From the NCBI GenBank assembly GCA_003132665.1, contig PKYN01000009.1, positions 1 to 64,000 on the forward strand: 64,000 nt of DNA. The letters are read 5' to 3'. The notes below the pieces were generated by a model. It was not told the origin of the DNA and searched no databases. It saw only the letters and a list, made by a program, of their open reading frames with translations. Each line of letters begins with the position of its first letter. The first letter of the stretch is position 1. The position numbers and the translations under genes are program-made. This stretch comes from Actinomycetota bacterium (GTDB lineage Bacteria; Actinomycetota; Thermoleophilia; Gaiellales; Gaiellaceae). Positions 47,877 to 56,252 of this stretch are shown piece by piece.

Positions 47877-49040
47877 ATGGATCCAGTTCAGCTCGCGGCG
47901 GTTCTCGCCGCCGTCGTACTCCTTGCGAGCATGCTCTCGGTCGAGCTGGGCGTCACGGTTGCCCTGATCGAGCTGACCCTCGGCGTGGTGGCCGGTAACG
48001 TCTTCCACCTCGCGAGCACGGGCTGGCTCGACTTCATCGCCGCCTTTGCGTCCATTGTCTTGACCTTCCTGGCCGGGATGGAGGTCGATCCGGTTTATCT
48101 GCGCCGCCGCGTGAAGGCGTCCGTCGGTATCGGCGTCGTCTCCTTCGTCGGCCCCTTCATCGTTGCCTCGCTCGCCGCCTTCTTTCTTCTCGACTGGTCG
48201 ACGCGTGCCGCGCTCATTGCCGGCACAGCCCTCTCGACAACCTCGCTGGCGGTGGTCTACGCCGTGCTGGTCGAGCGGGGTCTCACCGACACCGGCATCG
48301 GCAAGCTCTTGATGAGCGCGACCTTCGTCACCGACATGTGCACCGCGATCGCGCTCTCGGCCATCTTCATCAAGCCCAACCTCTGGTATCCCGTTTTCCT
48401 GGTCGTCTCGCTCGCGCTGATTCTCGCACTGCCGCGGCTCGCGCCCTGGTTCTTCGGGCGCTACGGCGACCGCGTGATCGAGCCCGAGATCAAGCTCGTC
48501 TTCGTCTGTCTGCTCGTGCTGATGGTGCTTGCCAACGCCTCGAACGGGCACGCCGTTCTGCCCGCGTTCGTGCTCGGGCTGGCGATGAGCCGTCATTACA
48601 GCGAGCACCGCGAGGAGCAAAAGAGGCTGCGCGTGGTGGCCTTCGCCTTTCTGACCCCGTTCTTCTTCATCAAGGGCGGGATGAACGTCTCGCTCGGGGC
48701 GGTTGCGGCCAACCTCGGCCTGCTCGGGGTTCTCCTGGCGGCGAAGATGCTGCCCAAGCTCGGGCTCGTCTATCCGCTCGCCCGCCGCGCCGACCCGCGC
48801 CACGCGGCCTTCTCGACGCTGCTGATGTCGACCGGGCTCACCTTCGGCACCATCTCGTCGCTCTACGGACTCAACGCCGGCATCATCGACAAGACGCAGT
48901 TCTCGCTGCTCGTCACCGTCGTGGTCGCCTCGGCCGTGGTGCCCACGGCCATCGCCGAGCGCTGGTTCCTGCCCAGCGCCGAGCGCGAGCTGGGAACCGA
49001 TCGCAGGCACGCCGGCGCCGAGAGCGAGGAGTACGTCTAG
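47877..49040 (+). CDS. CPA2-type cation/proton antiporter
   Basis: 387-residue protein with about 12 membrane helices. It belongs to the Kef/NapA-like group: VALIELTLGVVAGNVFHL, IVLTFLAGMEVDP, STTSLAVVYAVLVERGL, LLMSATFVTDMCTAIALSAI and FAFLTPFFFIKGGMNV. The TD pair in ATFVTDMC fits the ion-binding site of electroneutral or electrogenic members. It lacks a TrkA-N domain. GGAGG lies seven bases before ATG 47877, right after the leader stem. Confidence 0.88.
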   Translation: MDPVQLAAVLAAVVLLASMLSVELGVTVALIELTLGVVAGNVFHLASTGWLDFIAAFASIVLTFLAGMEVDPVYLRRRVKASVGIGVVSFVGPFIVASLAAFFLLDWSTRAALIAGTALSTTSLAVVYAVLVERGLTDTGIGKLLMSATFVTDMCTAIALSAIFIKPNLWYPVFLVVSLALILALPRLAPWFFGRYGDRVIEPEIKLVFVCLLVLMVLANASNGHAVLPAFVLGLAMSRHYSEHREEQKRLRVVAFAFLTPFFFIKGGMNVSLGAVAANLGLLGVLLAAKMLPKLGLVYPLARRADPRHAAFSTLLMSTGLTFGTISSLYGLNAGIIDKTQFSLLVTVVVASAVVPTAIAERWFLPSAERELGTDRRHAGAESEEYV

Positions 49041-49220
49041 CCGCTCCGCGGCCGACTCGGGAACCATCGCAGGCGACCGTTCCGGCTGGCGATTCAATTT
49101 GCGCGGCCGTCCATAAGCCGTTTACCGGGAGAAAACGCCTCACGGCTTGGCGCGGGTGGAATTCCTCTACGCCGCCAGGACCTCGCGACTCATCGGCCCG
49201 ATTCGACATACTCCGAGCCG

Positions 49221-49703
49221 GTGAGCATCGAGGAGGCACAGTCCGGAAGCTGGTGGAGTCCGTCGCCGCGGCTGCTCGTGCTGCGCCGGCTGGAGGTGGC
49301 GACGCTCACACTGGCCGCGCTGAGCGCGGCGGGCGTGGTCGCCGCGCTCGGGCACACGACGATCGGGCTCGCCTGCCTGGGTGGGGCGCTCGTGCTTGGG
49401 CTCGCAGCCGAGCGGTTTGTCTCACGCCGCTTCCACGCCTGGGGCTACGCCGAGCGCGAGGACGACCTGCTCGTGCGGCGCGGCGTGATGTTCTCGCGCC
49501 TGTCGGTGGTGCCCTACGGGCGGATGCAGTTCATCGACGTCACCGCCGGCCCGCTGGAGCGATCGTTCGGCCTGGCGACGGTGCGGATGCACACGGCCGC
49601 GGCCGCCAGCGATGCACGGATTCCCGGGCTCGATCGCGCGGAGGCGGCACGCTTGCGCGATCGCCTCGCCGAGGTCGGGGAGGCGCAGGCGGCGGGGCTG
49701 TGA
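49221..49703 (+). CDS. bPH2-domain membrane protein, YdbS-like
   Basis: 160-residue protein with two hydrophobic segments (VATLTLAALSAAGVVAAL and GLACLGGALVLGLAAERF), followed by a bacterial PH (DUF304) domain. The domain motifs are DDLLVRRGVMFSRLSVVPYG, RMQFIDVTAGPLERSFGLAT and the PGL element (RIPGLDRAEA). CATACT lies eight bases before GTG 49221. The stop overlaps the next bPH2 gene (GTGA), the usual ydbS-ydbT pair. Function is not established. Confidence 0.85.
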   Translation: MSIEEAQSGSWWSPSPRLLVLRRLEVATLTLAALSAAGVVAALGHTTIGLACLGGALVLGLAAERFVSRRFHAWGYAEREDDLLVRRGVMFSRLSVVPYGRMQFIDVTAGPLERSFGLATVRMHTAAAASDARIPGLDRAEAARLRDRLAEVGEAQAAGL

Positions 49704-51010
49704 CCGAGTGGAAGCGGCTGCATCCGCTGTCGCCGATCGTTCGCGGTGGCAGGGCCACGATCGCCGTCGGGACGGTGCTGCTGCTCTCTCTGCTCGCAGG
49801 TAGGGGATCGAGGGGCTCGACGCCCGAACTGGTGATCGTCGGCATCGTCGTCGTGCTCGGCTTCGTATCCTGGTTCGTCACCCGCTGGCGGATCGACGGC
49901 GACGATCTGCGCATCGAATCGGGCGTGCTGCGGCGGCAGTCGCTGCGTTTTCCGCTTTCGCAGGTGCAGGCGATCGACATCGTCAGGCCGGGGCTGGCGC
50001 GCATCTTCGGCGTGGCCGAGCTGCGCCTGAGAACGGGCGGCTCGAGCGGCGACACGGCGCGGCTCGCCTACCTGGCCTCACACGAGGCGGAGCCGCTGCG
50101 CACCCGGCTGCTCGCCCTCGCCGAGGGCGCCCGCGTGCACGAAGGCACGCGCGAGCACGAAGGCGCGCCGGCGTCGGAGCCGGCCGACCAGGAGCACGTG
50201 CTGACGACGGTTCCCACGGGACGGCTTGTCGCCTCGGTTTTGATCAGCGACGTCGGAATTCTCGCCGAGGCCGTTCTCGCCGCCTTGATCGCCACCGCCT
50301 TGCTCTCGCCCTCCGCGGCCGCGGCGGTGATCGGCGGCGGCGCCGTCTGGATCTTCGCGGTGTTGACCCCCGTCTGGCGGCGCTTCAACCAGGAGTACCG
50401 GCTGAGCCTGGCCGAGGCGCCCGACGGGCTGCGCCTGCGCTCCGGCCTGATCGCGCTCAGCGCCGAGACGATCCGCCCCGGCCGCGTGCAGGCCGTGCGC
50501 ATGGTCGAGCCACTGCTCTGGCGCGCGCTCGGCTGGTGCCGACTCGAGGTCGACCTGGCCGGCAAGCAGCGCTCGAAGGGAGAAGGCCAGGCCGAGCGCC
50601 GGCCGCTGCGCACGGTGCTGCCCGTCGGAAGCCGCGCCCTGGCCGAAGAGCTGCTCGAGCGCATCGTCCCCGACCGTCCGGGTGTGCAGTCGCCGCCACC
50701 GCGGCGAACGCTGCTGAAAAGCCCGCTTCGTTACCGCATGCTCGCCTGGGGGCGCAGCGAGACCTGCGTCGCCACGACCAGCGGACGGATCCGCCGCGTG
50801 ACCGTCTGGGCGCCGCTCGAGAAGGTGCAGAGCCTGCGCCGCGTGCAAGGCCCGCTGCAGCGCCGGCTGCACCTCGCCACCGTTCACGTTGACACCGCGG
50901 GCCACAGCGTCCACGCCGCGATCCGCGACCGGGACACGGCCGAAGCCGATCGCGCCCTCGCCGATCTGAGCGAGCTGGCGCGGGCGGAAAGGCGGAAGAA
51001 GGCGCGCTAG
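49700..51010 (+). CDS. bPH2-repeat membrane protein, YdbT-like
   Basis: 436-residue partner of the preceding gene. It contains two clear bPH2 units (RWRIDGDDLRIESGVLRRQS with VQAIDIVRPGLARIFGVAEL; RLSLAEAPDGLRLRSGLIAL with RVQAVRMVEPLLWRALGWCR) and a third degenerate one near the C-terminus (SLRRVQGPLQRRLHLATVHV). Membrane helix pairs lie between them. GTG 49700 overlaps the ydbS-like stop. Membrane-associated scaffold role is inferred only. Confidence 0.82.
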   Translation: MTEWKRLHPLSPIVRGGRATIAVGTVLLLSLLAGRGSRGSTPELVIVGIVVVLGFVSWFVTRWRIDGDDLRIESGVLRRQSLRFPLSQVQAIDIVRPGLARIFGVAELRLRTGGSSGDTARLAYLASHEAEPLRTRLLALAEGARVHEGTREHEGAPASEPADQEHVLTTVPTGRLVASVLISDVGILAEAVLAALIATALLSPSAAAAVIGGGAVWIFAVLTPVWRRFNQEYRLSLAEAPDGLRLRSGLIALSAETIRPGRVQAVRMVEPLLWRALGWCRLEVDLAGKQRSKGEGQAERRPLRTVLPVGSRALAEELLERIVPDRPGVQSPPPRRTLLKSPLRYRMLAWGRSETCVATTSGRIRRVTVWAPLEKVQSLRRVQGPLQRRLHLATVHVDTAGHSVHAAIRDRDTAEADRALADLSELARAERRKKAR

Positions 51011-51096
51011 GCTCGGACCCGGACGCTATCCGCGCCCGGGCCGAGGAGGTCGGCGGCTAGCTCCTCGGCCAGGCGTTTCATATTCGAGCGCTTTGC

Positions 51097-52491
51097 CTAC
51101 GGGATCTCGATGCCCGGGACCTCGATGACCTTGTTACCGATGATCGCGCCCTGCTTGTCGCGGGCGACGATCCTGATCGGGAACAGCGCCTGCGAAAGGG
51201 TGGTGGTGTAGATGTTGTCCGTGATCTTGAGCTTCTGGATCGTGCCGTCGGCGAGGTAGAGATCGAGCGCATGAACGTCATCGGAGACGAACCCATTGAG
51301 AAATGGGAACTGGCCGTCTCCAGTCTCCCAGTTCCCGATTGGGCCGCGGGCGAATACGTCCGACGCGTAAGAGCAGCTGTTAAAGCTTCCGCCGAGCCCG
51401 GTGTAGTAGCCCATGCAGATCATCTCTCGTCCGGGGGTAGGGACGTTTACGGGCGGCGGCAACGGAGCCTTACCCTTGGCTTTGACGAGCGCAAGAACGA
51501 ACTTCGTCGTGTCGGCGGGATCGGGCTGTATCTCACGGGCGAAGAGGGCGGTCGCACCAAAGATGCGGCGAATGTCGTGCTCCGGCTGGGAATCGGGCGG
51601 AATGGCTACGCCGCGCTTCTCGTGTCGTTCGAGCCAGCCGATCGTGCCGCCTCTCACCTTTCGCTCGATGCCTCTCGGGCCGCGAATCGGACGATCTCCG
51701 ACGGGAAAGACGGCTAACGGCAACGCAACCGTAGAGCCGTCTGCGGCGATCGCCTTAACGCTGTTCACGCTCGCGCCGAAGGCCGGGTGATATGCGACGA
51801 AGAGGAAGGCGTTGCTGCCGACCAGGGCGTGACCCACGCTGTCGTCTGTGGTGGATACGATCACATCCTTGACCCCATCCGAGGCGATGCCGAAGGTAGC
51901 CGATGCTCGCATACGTATATTTGGTGGTTCCCCGACCTGGCCGTAATTTAGGTCAGCCAAGATCACGAACGCGGGCTCCTTGGCCTGCTGGAGCACCGAG
52001 ATAGGCTCACAAGACGACGAGTCGCCCCCCGCTTCGGGCCCCCTCGCGGTGAAAAGCAGACAGAAAGAATCGCCGCTGCGGAAGCCGCGCAGGCTGAAGG
52101 TCATACCGGCGACCTCTGTTCGAAGGAGCTCGCGAAGTTGCGTCCCCTTCGGAAAGCCGTTCCATCTGCGCTCGTACTGCCGCTCGAATTTCTGCTGAGC
52201 CGCGGGCGAGACCGGTGTTCCGGGTGAGCCGGAGATCCAGTTCGAGAAGTCGTTGAAGCCGCGCTCGATAACGGCTCCGAGCGGAGTGCCCACACTCGCG
52301 ATCGTGAAGAGGGTCGCCGCCAGGACAAAGACGAGCGCGAGCCGGCGCGGCCGCAGCTGCAACCGTTCTCGCCGGGTCTGCGCCGGCCACTGGACGCGCG
52401 AAAGCACGTTGTCCCAATCGCCGCTCAGCGTCGCCGGCAGAGGATCCAGCTTGGAAAGCTGTCCGCGAATCACGGTCTCGACGTCGATCAT
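51097..52491 (-). CDS. Single-pass membrane protein, probable anti-sigma partner of the adjacent ECF factor
   Basis: 464-residue protein with about 48 cytoplasmic residues, one membrane helix (RLALVFVLAATLFTIASVG) and a large external domain of unknown fold. It starts at ATG 52491, overlapping the sigma-factor stop by four bases, the typical arrangement of ECF sigma and anti-sigma genes. The cytoplasmic part lacks the zinc-binding HxxxCxxC of classic ZAS domains, so the anti-sigma role rests on position and topology. The external part (contains CMGYYTGLGGSFNSCSYASD) may sense the stimulus. Confidence 0.6.
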   Translation of the reverse strand: MIDVETVIRGQLSKLDPLPATLSGDWDNVLSRVQWPAQTRRERLQLRPRRLALVFVLAATLFTIASVGTPLGAVIERGFNDFSNWISGSPGTPVSPAAQQKFERQYERRWNGFPKGTQLRELLRTEVAGMTFSLRGFRSGDSFCLLFTARGPEAGGDSSSCEPISVLQQAKEPAFVILADLNYGQVGEPPNIRMRASATFGIASDGVKDVIVSTTDDSVGHALVGSNAFLFVAYHPAFGASVNSVKAIAADGSTVALPLAVFPVGDRPIRGPRGIERKVRGGTIGWLERHEKRGVAIPPDSQPEHDIRRIFGATALFAREIQPDPADTTKFVLALVKAKGKAPLPPPVNVPTPGREMICMGYYTGLGGSFNSCSYASDVFARGPIGNWETGDGQFPFLNGFVSDDVHALDLYLADGTIQKLKITDNIYTTTLSQALFPIRIVARDKQGAIIGNKVIEVPGIEIP

Positions 52492-53012
52492 TTCGGAACC
52501 TCCTCCTGAAGCAGTCGGCGTAGGGAAGCGTGGGCCGCGTTCAAGGTCGCCGACACTGTCCCGACCTCTATCTCGAGCGCGTCGGCGATCGAGCGATAGT
52601 CGAGATCCGCCCAGTAGCGCAAAAAGACGACGGCGCGCTGCCGCTCGGGAAGCGCGCGCACCCAGAGCTGAACGGCCGGGAGATCTGCGTGGCCGTTCGT
52701 TCTCCCGGGCTCCGCATCGACCGTGGCGTCAGCGTCCTCGTAGGCGGCACGGCGAGCAGAGCTGCGCGCGGTGTTGACGACGATCCGCCAGACCCAGGCC
52801 TCGAGCGGGCAGTCGCCGCGAAAGCTGTCAACCTGCTCGATCGCCCGCGCGAACGCCTCCTGCACCGCCTCCTTGCCCAGCTCGACGCTTCCGGTCAGCG
52901 AGATCGCCACGCGGGCAAAGGCCGGGAACTGTTGCTTGTAGAGCGCCTCCAGCTCGGTAATCTGTCGCGTTGTCTGAGTTCTGCGCACCATCTGTACGAC
53001 TAAAGAGGACAC
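52488..53012 (-). CDS. ECF-type RNA polymerase sigma factor
   Basis: 174-residue sigma factor with region 2 (QFPAFARVAISLTGSVELGK, EAVQEAFARAIEQVDSF, LEAWVWRIVVNTARSSARR) and region 4 (ALPERQRAVVFLRYWADLDY, RSIADALEIEVGTVSATLNA). It directs polymerase to a small regulon, probably including its own operon. The start used is GTG 53012; ATG 52991 is an alternative. Coupled to the downstream membrane protein gene. Confidence 0.9.
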   Translation of the reverse strand: MSSLVVQMVRRTQTTRQITELEALYKQQFPAFARVAISLTGSVELGKEAVQEAFARAIEQVDSFRGDCPLEAWVWRIVVNTARSSARRAAYEDADATVDAEPGRTNGHADLPAVQLWVRALPERQRAVVFLRYWADLDYRSIADALEIEVGTVSATLNAAHASLRRLLQEEVPK

Positions 53013-53164
53013 CCTGTTGTTTAGGCCTCTGAAGTCTTGCGCAAAGCTTCGCCGAGCAGCAGCGCCAATTGCGCGGAATCGTTACGAAGCCGCCGCATTT
53101 CATGCGTCTTCGCTCAATACCGTGTTTCGCCATGAGGGCCGCTCCCGAAAGCGATGGAATAACG

Positions 53165-53193
53165 TTGACGTGATATAGCGTCAAGGTTATAAT
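53165..53193 (+). promoter_or_regulatory. Consensus promoter overlapping a palindromic operator for the toxin-antitoxin operon
   Basis: TTGACG (53165-53170) and TATAAT (53188-53193) are separated by 17 bases, a near-perfect sigma-70-type promoter. TTGACG...CGTCAA (53165-53170 with 53179-53184) forms a palindrome covering the -35 and spacer, where the XRE antitoxin could repress. The -10 ends only three bases before the toxin ATG, so the mRNA would be leaderless or the start codon used is unusual. Confidence 0.65.
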
Positions 53194-53196
53194 GCT

Positions 53197-53550
53197 ATGT
53201 GGGAGGTCGAGTTCACCGACCGGTTCGAGAAGTGGTGGAACGAGCTATCGGAAGAAGAACAGGAAGAGATCGACGCTCGAGTCGAGGTGCTGGAGCGCCG
53301 TGGGCCGGGCCTCGGACGTCCGCTGGTCGACGCGATCGGCTCGTCCCGGCATCCACACCTGAAGGAGCTACGGGCGGGGAGCATCCGCATCCTGTTCGCC
53401 TTCGATCCTCGGCGGGTGGCGATCCTACTGATCGGCGGCGACAAGCGGGAGGATTGGAACGGCTGGTACGACGTGGCAGTTCCGCAGGCCGACGATCTCT
53501 TCGACGAACATCTGCGCGAGCTGCAAGAGGAGGAGCTGAGCGATGGCTAG
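53197..53550 (+). CDS. RelE/HigB-type toxin
   Basis: 117-residue protein of the HigB/Gp49-like toxin group. It has VEFTDRFEKWWNELSEEEQE at the start, LVDAIGSSRHPHLKELRAGS in the middle, and RILFAFDPRRVAILLIGGDK, the strand and lysine region of this RelE-superfamily branch. The toxins cleave mRNA at the ribosome. The gene overlaps its antitoxin by eight bases, toxin first as in higBA. Confidence 0.85.
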   Translation: MWEVEFTDRFEKWWNELSEEEQEEIDARVEVLERRGPGLGRPLVDAIGSSRHPHLKELRAGSIRILFAFDPRRVAILLIGGDKREDWNGWYDVAVPQADDLFDEHLRELQEEELSDG

Positions 53551-53878
53551 GAAGTACGAGGAGCTACGGAGCAAGGTTCGAGCGCGCCCCGGCGCAGCGG
53601 AACGAGTTGCAACTCGCGTCGCCGAGCTCGAGCGCGAGGCGTCGCTGGCCGAGATTCGCAAGGCGCTCGAGCTGACCCAGCAGCAGCTCGCAGCCTCGCT
53701 CGGGCTCACGCAACCCGGCATCAGCCGGATCGAAAACGAGGCGGATCTCTTCGTCTCGACTCTTCGCAGCTACGTCGAGGCGCTCGGCGGCGAGCTCGAG
53801 ATCTCAGCCGTCTTCGAGGATCTCAAGATCTCGATCAAGAGCTTCACCTCGCTTGCCGAGGAATCGAGCGCGGCTTGA
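53543..53878 (+). CDS. XRE-family antitoxin (HigA-like)
   Basis: 111-residue DNA-binding antitoxin. The helix-turn-helix is SLAEIRKALELTQQQLAASL followed by GLTQPGISRIENEADLFVST, then LRSYVEALGGELEISAVFED. It probably neutralises the toxin encoded just upstream and represses the operon via the palindrome at 53165-53184. It overlaps the toxin gene, consistent with co-translation. Confidence 0.88.
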   Translation: MARKYEELRSKVRARPGAAERVATRVAELEREASLAEIRKALELTQQQLAASLGLTQPGISRIENEADLFVSTLRSYVEALGGELEISAVFEDLKISIKSFTSLAEESSAA

Positions 53879-53958
53879 GCGCCGGCTAACGTGAACGAGT
53901 TCCGATTGCGAGTCGGAGTTGTGCTCGGCTCCGCCGCCTCCGACTCTATGCTCGGAAG

Positions 53959-54795
53959 ATGAGCTACGACGTGGATACGGATGCGGGCTCCTCGCGCGAC
54001 CTCGAGCCGCCAATTCGGCATCGGCAGCTGCGAGCCGAGGTCAGTGCGTTGCGTGCGATCGCTGACGCTCATGAGGCGCGCACAGATGCAGAACTTCAAC
54101 CGCACGTCGATAAGCACATCGCCGTTTATCAGGAAGCGGTGGACGTACTGATTGCCGAGCATCGCGCCCTCGCTGACGATACCGACCTCGAACTCGGCGC
54201 GAACACTCGCTGGGCGGCTATTTGGGAGATGAGCGGATGATGTCTTGCGATTAGCAACGTTCTCTTGCACGATCTGCGCGGCGGTTTTACGTCGGAAGCC
54301 TTCGGAACGCTGCGGGCGCTTCACGAGGCATCACAGCTGCTCTCAGCACTCTCCTTCCATGAGGAGGAGGATGTCGTTCGGCGCTGGCTCGCCGGCGAGT
54401 TCATTCGGCCACGCGAGGCGCGTGACGTTCAGAGCCACAAGCAAGACCTTGCGCTGCAACGCATGGCGGAAGCGGGCGTCGAACCCGACGTCGGCGACGT
54501 CGTTACGCTGAGCCGGCAGATCTACAGCGTGCTCTCCGAGGGGAGTCATCATCAGCGCTCCGTCATGGCCGAATCGATGGCACCCGAGCTGCGGCGTTTC
54601 GCATACGGCCCTCATCCCGATGCGAGCAACCGTGCAATCCATGTGGAATACGCTGGCGAACTGCTCGAAGAGGTCATCATCGTTGTCGGGGACGCGTTTG
54701 CCGACATCCTCGGGCGAGGTTTTTACGCCCAGCGAGTTCGTCCGCTCCAAGAGGCTCTAGAGCGGATCCGAGAAGAGGCGCCCCTCTCCGACTAA
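53959..54795 (+). pseudogene. Gene interrupted by an in-frame TGA (unknown family)
   Basis: Two open segments are in the same frame and touch through a single stop. Residues before the stop end TRWAAIWEMSG; TGA is at 54238-54240; the frame continues CLAISNVLLHDLRGGFTSEA without interruption to 54795. Both halves read as ordinary alpha-helical protein, and the continuous reading (about 278 codons) looks like one domain with LRALHEASQLL. A CGA-to-TGA change would explain it. Readthrough cannot be excluded. It lies next to the toxin-antitoxin pair. Confidence 0.7.
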
Positions 54796-54919
54796 AGATG
54801 CAACCCAACCGCCGCCGCGACCGACCTGCGCGGGCGCGGCTCACCGAACGCTGTCCTCAGCCCGCAGCGGACCCCGCAAAACAATCACGGCTAGCCCATA
54901 CCGCTTCTAGGACGCCGCA

Positions 54920-55006
54920 CTGAGCAACGCGACGAAGTCGCGGCTCAGCGCCGACCAATAGCCGACGAAAGTCGACAAGCCACCGAAGGTGGCGGACTTT
55001 CGTCGG
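54920..55006. repeat. Two tandem hairpins of the same architecture with GAA triloops
   Basis: Hairpin 1 (54920-54948): CTGAGC, AAC bulge, GCGAC-GAA-GTCGC, a single G, GCTCAG. Hairpin 2 (54962-55006): CCGACGAAAGTC, GACAA bulge, GCCACC-GAA-GGTGGC, a single G, GACTTTCGTCGG. Different stem sequences but the same plan: outer stem, A-rich 5' bulge, inner stem closed by C(GAA)G, one unpaired G. They stand just before imuB. The remaining DNA between 54796 and 55035 holds nothing else recognisable. Confidence 0.65.
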
Positions 55007-55035
55007 AGAGTTGCAGGGGAACGCATGTTCGTGTA

Positions 55036-55047
55036 GAACATATGTTC
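55036..55047. promoter_or_regulatory. LexA-type SOS box before imuB
   Basis: GAACATATGTTC is a perfect palindrome matching the Gram-positive/actinobacterial SOS box core GAAC-N4-GTTC. It ends three bases before ATG 55051 and contains the ATG at 55042, which argues that translation starts at 55051. LexA bound here would block imuB transcription until DNA damage. Confidence 0.75.
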
Positions 55048-55050
55048 CCT

Positions 55051-56244
55051 ATGATCGCCTGTCTCCTCATCCCAGGGTTCGAGTTACGGGCGGTTCTGGC
55101 CGGGCGCGATGAGCTTCTTAACAGGCCCCTAGCACTCGAGCCACTGCCCGTCAGCGACAATGTGATTGGGCCGGTGACGGCGAAGGCCGCAGAGGCCGGG
55201 GTGAGGCCGGGGATGCGCCTGGGGGAGGCGCTCTCTGTGTGTCCACGACTCTGTTTGCTGGAGCCCGATCCGGCCCGTATCGAAGTCGAGTGGGAGCACT
55301 TGCTGCGGCGGCTGGAGGACGTCGGCATCGCCGTCGAGCCCGAGGAGCCGGGCTGCCTGTACTTCGAGACGCGCCACGTCGAGCGCCTCTACCGCGGGCT
55401 GGAGCAGGTGCTGGAGCGTGCCATCCTTGCCGTCGGTCCCTTCTGGGAGCCCCGGCTCGGCGCGGCTGCCAGGCGCTTCGCGGCGCTCGCGGCGGCCGGC
55501 GTCGCCCGCGGCGGGCAGGCGCTGATCGTGCCCGAAGAGCAGACCGATGAGTTTCTGGCGCCGCTTCCGCTCGAGCTACTACCGATGCCCGCACCCGAGC
55601 GCCAGCGCCTGCAGGAATTGGGCGTGCGCACGATCGGGCAGCTGACGGTGATTCCGGGCGGCGCCGCGGGCGAGCGGCTGGGCAAGGAGGTTCGCCGGGC
55701 CTGGGAGCTGGCGCGCGGCGAGCGGGCAAGTCGTGTGCTCGGTCGCTCTCCCGCCTGCGAGATCGCCGAGTCGATCGCCTTTCCCGAGGCGGTCGCAAAC
55801 GAGCTCACGCTCAGGCGCACCTTCTCGGTGCTGGTCGAGCGCCTGCTCGCCCGGCCTGAGCGGGGCGGCCGCTTCATTCGTTCGCTCGCCCTCTCGGCAA
55901 GGCTTGCCGGCGGTGGCTCCTGGCGCCGCAAGGCCACCCTGCGCCAGCCCAGCGCCGAGCGCGGCCGCATCTCGGCGGCTCTCTCGTCCAAGCTGGCCGA
56001 GATTCCCTCGCCGGTGCTCGAGCTGGGGCTGGAGCTGGAGACGCTGGCCGAGGAGACGGGCGAGCAGCTGCAGCTCGCGGCAGCCGGCCACGGGCCGGGC
56101 GGCGAGCTGGCGGCGAAGCTGGCACAGGGGTTGAAGCAGGTACGGACGAGCACGGGGTCGGGCTCGGTCTGCAGCGTCGTCGAGGTTGCGCCCTGGTCGC
56201 GCATCCCCGAGGCGCGCGCGCTGCTCGTCCCGCGTGACGAGTAG
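55051..56244 (+). CDS. imuB: ImuB-type Y-family polymerase homologue (mutasome subunit)
   Basis: Y-family protein of the ImuB branch, which lacks the catalytic carboxylates and acts as a clamp-binding hub for DnaE2 mutagenic repair. Seen: IACLLIPGFELRAVLAGRDE, AGVRPGMRLGEALSVCPRL (palm/fingers region), ELGVRTIGQLTVIPGGA (helix-hairpin-helix) and a little-finger domain. The LYFETRHVERLYRG segment lacks the SIDE-type acidic motif of active Y polymerases. About 397 residues. It carries its own SOS box and is followed by a DUF6504-like gene. Confidence 0.85.
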   Translation: MIACLLIPGFELRAVLAGRDELLNRPLALEPLPVSDNVIGPVTAKAAEAGVRPGMRLGEALSVCPRLCLLEPDPARIEVEWEHLLRRLEDVGIAVEPEEPGCLYFETRHVERLYRGLEQVLERAILAVGPFWEPRLGAAARRFAALAAAGVARGGQALIVPEEQTDEFLAPLPLELLPMPAPERQRLQELGVRTIGQLTVIPGGAAGERLGKEVRRAWELARGERASRVLGRSPACEIAESIAFPEAVANELTLRRTFSVLVERLLARPERGGRFIRSLALSARLAGGGSWRRKATLRQPSAERGRISAALSSKLAEIPSPVLELGLELETLAEETGEQLQLAAAGHGPGGELAAKLAQGLKQVRTSTGSGSVCSVVEVAPWSRIPEARALLVPRDE

Positions 56245-56252
56245 GGGAAGAG

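Noticed and set aside
54238-54240. In-frame TGA as selenocysteine
   Set aside because: No SECIS-like hairpin was recognised just after the codon, no selenoprotein family fits, and Arg (CGA) is a simpler ancestral reading.
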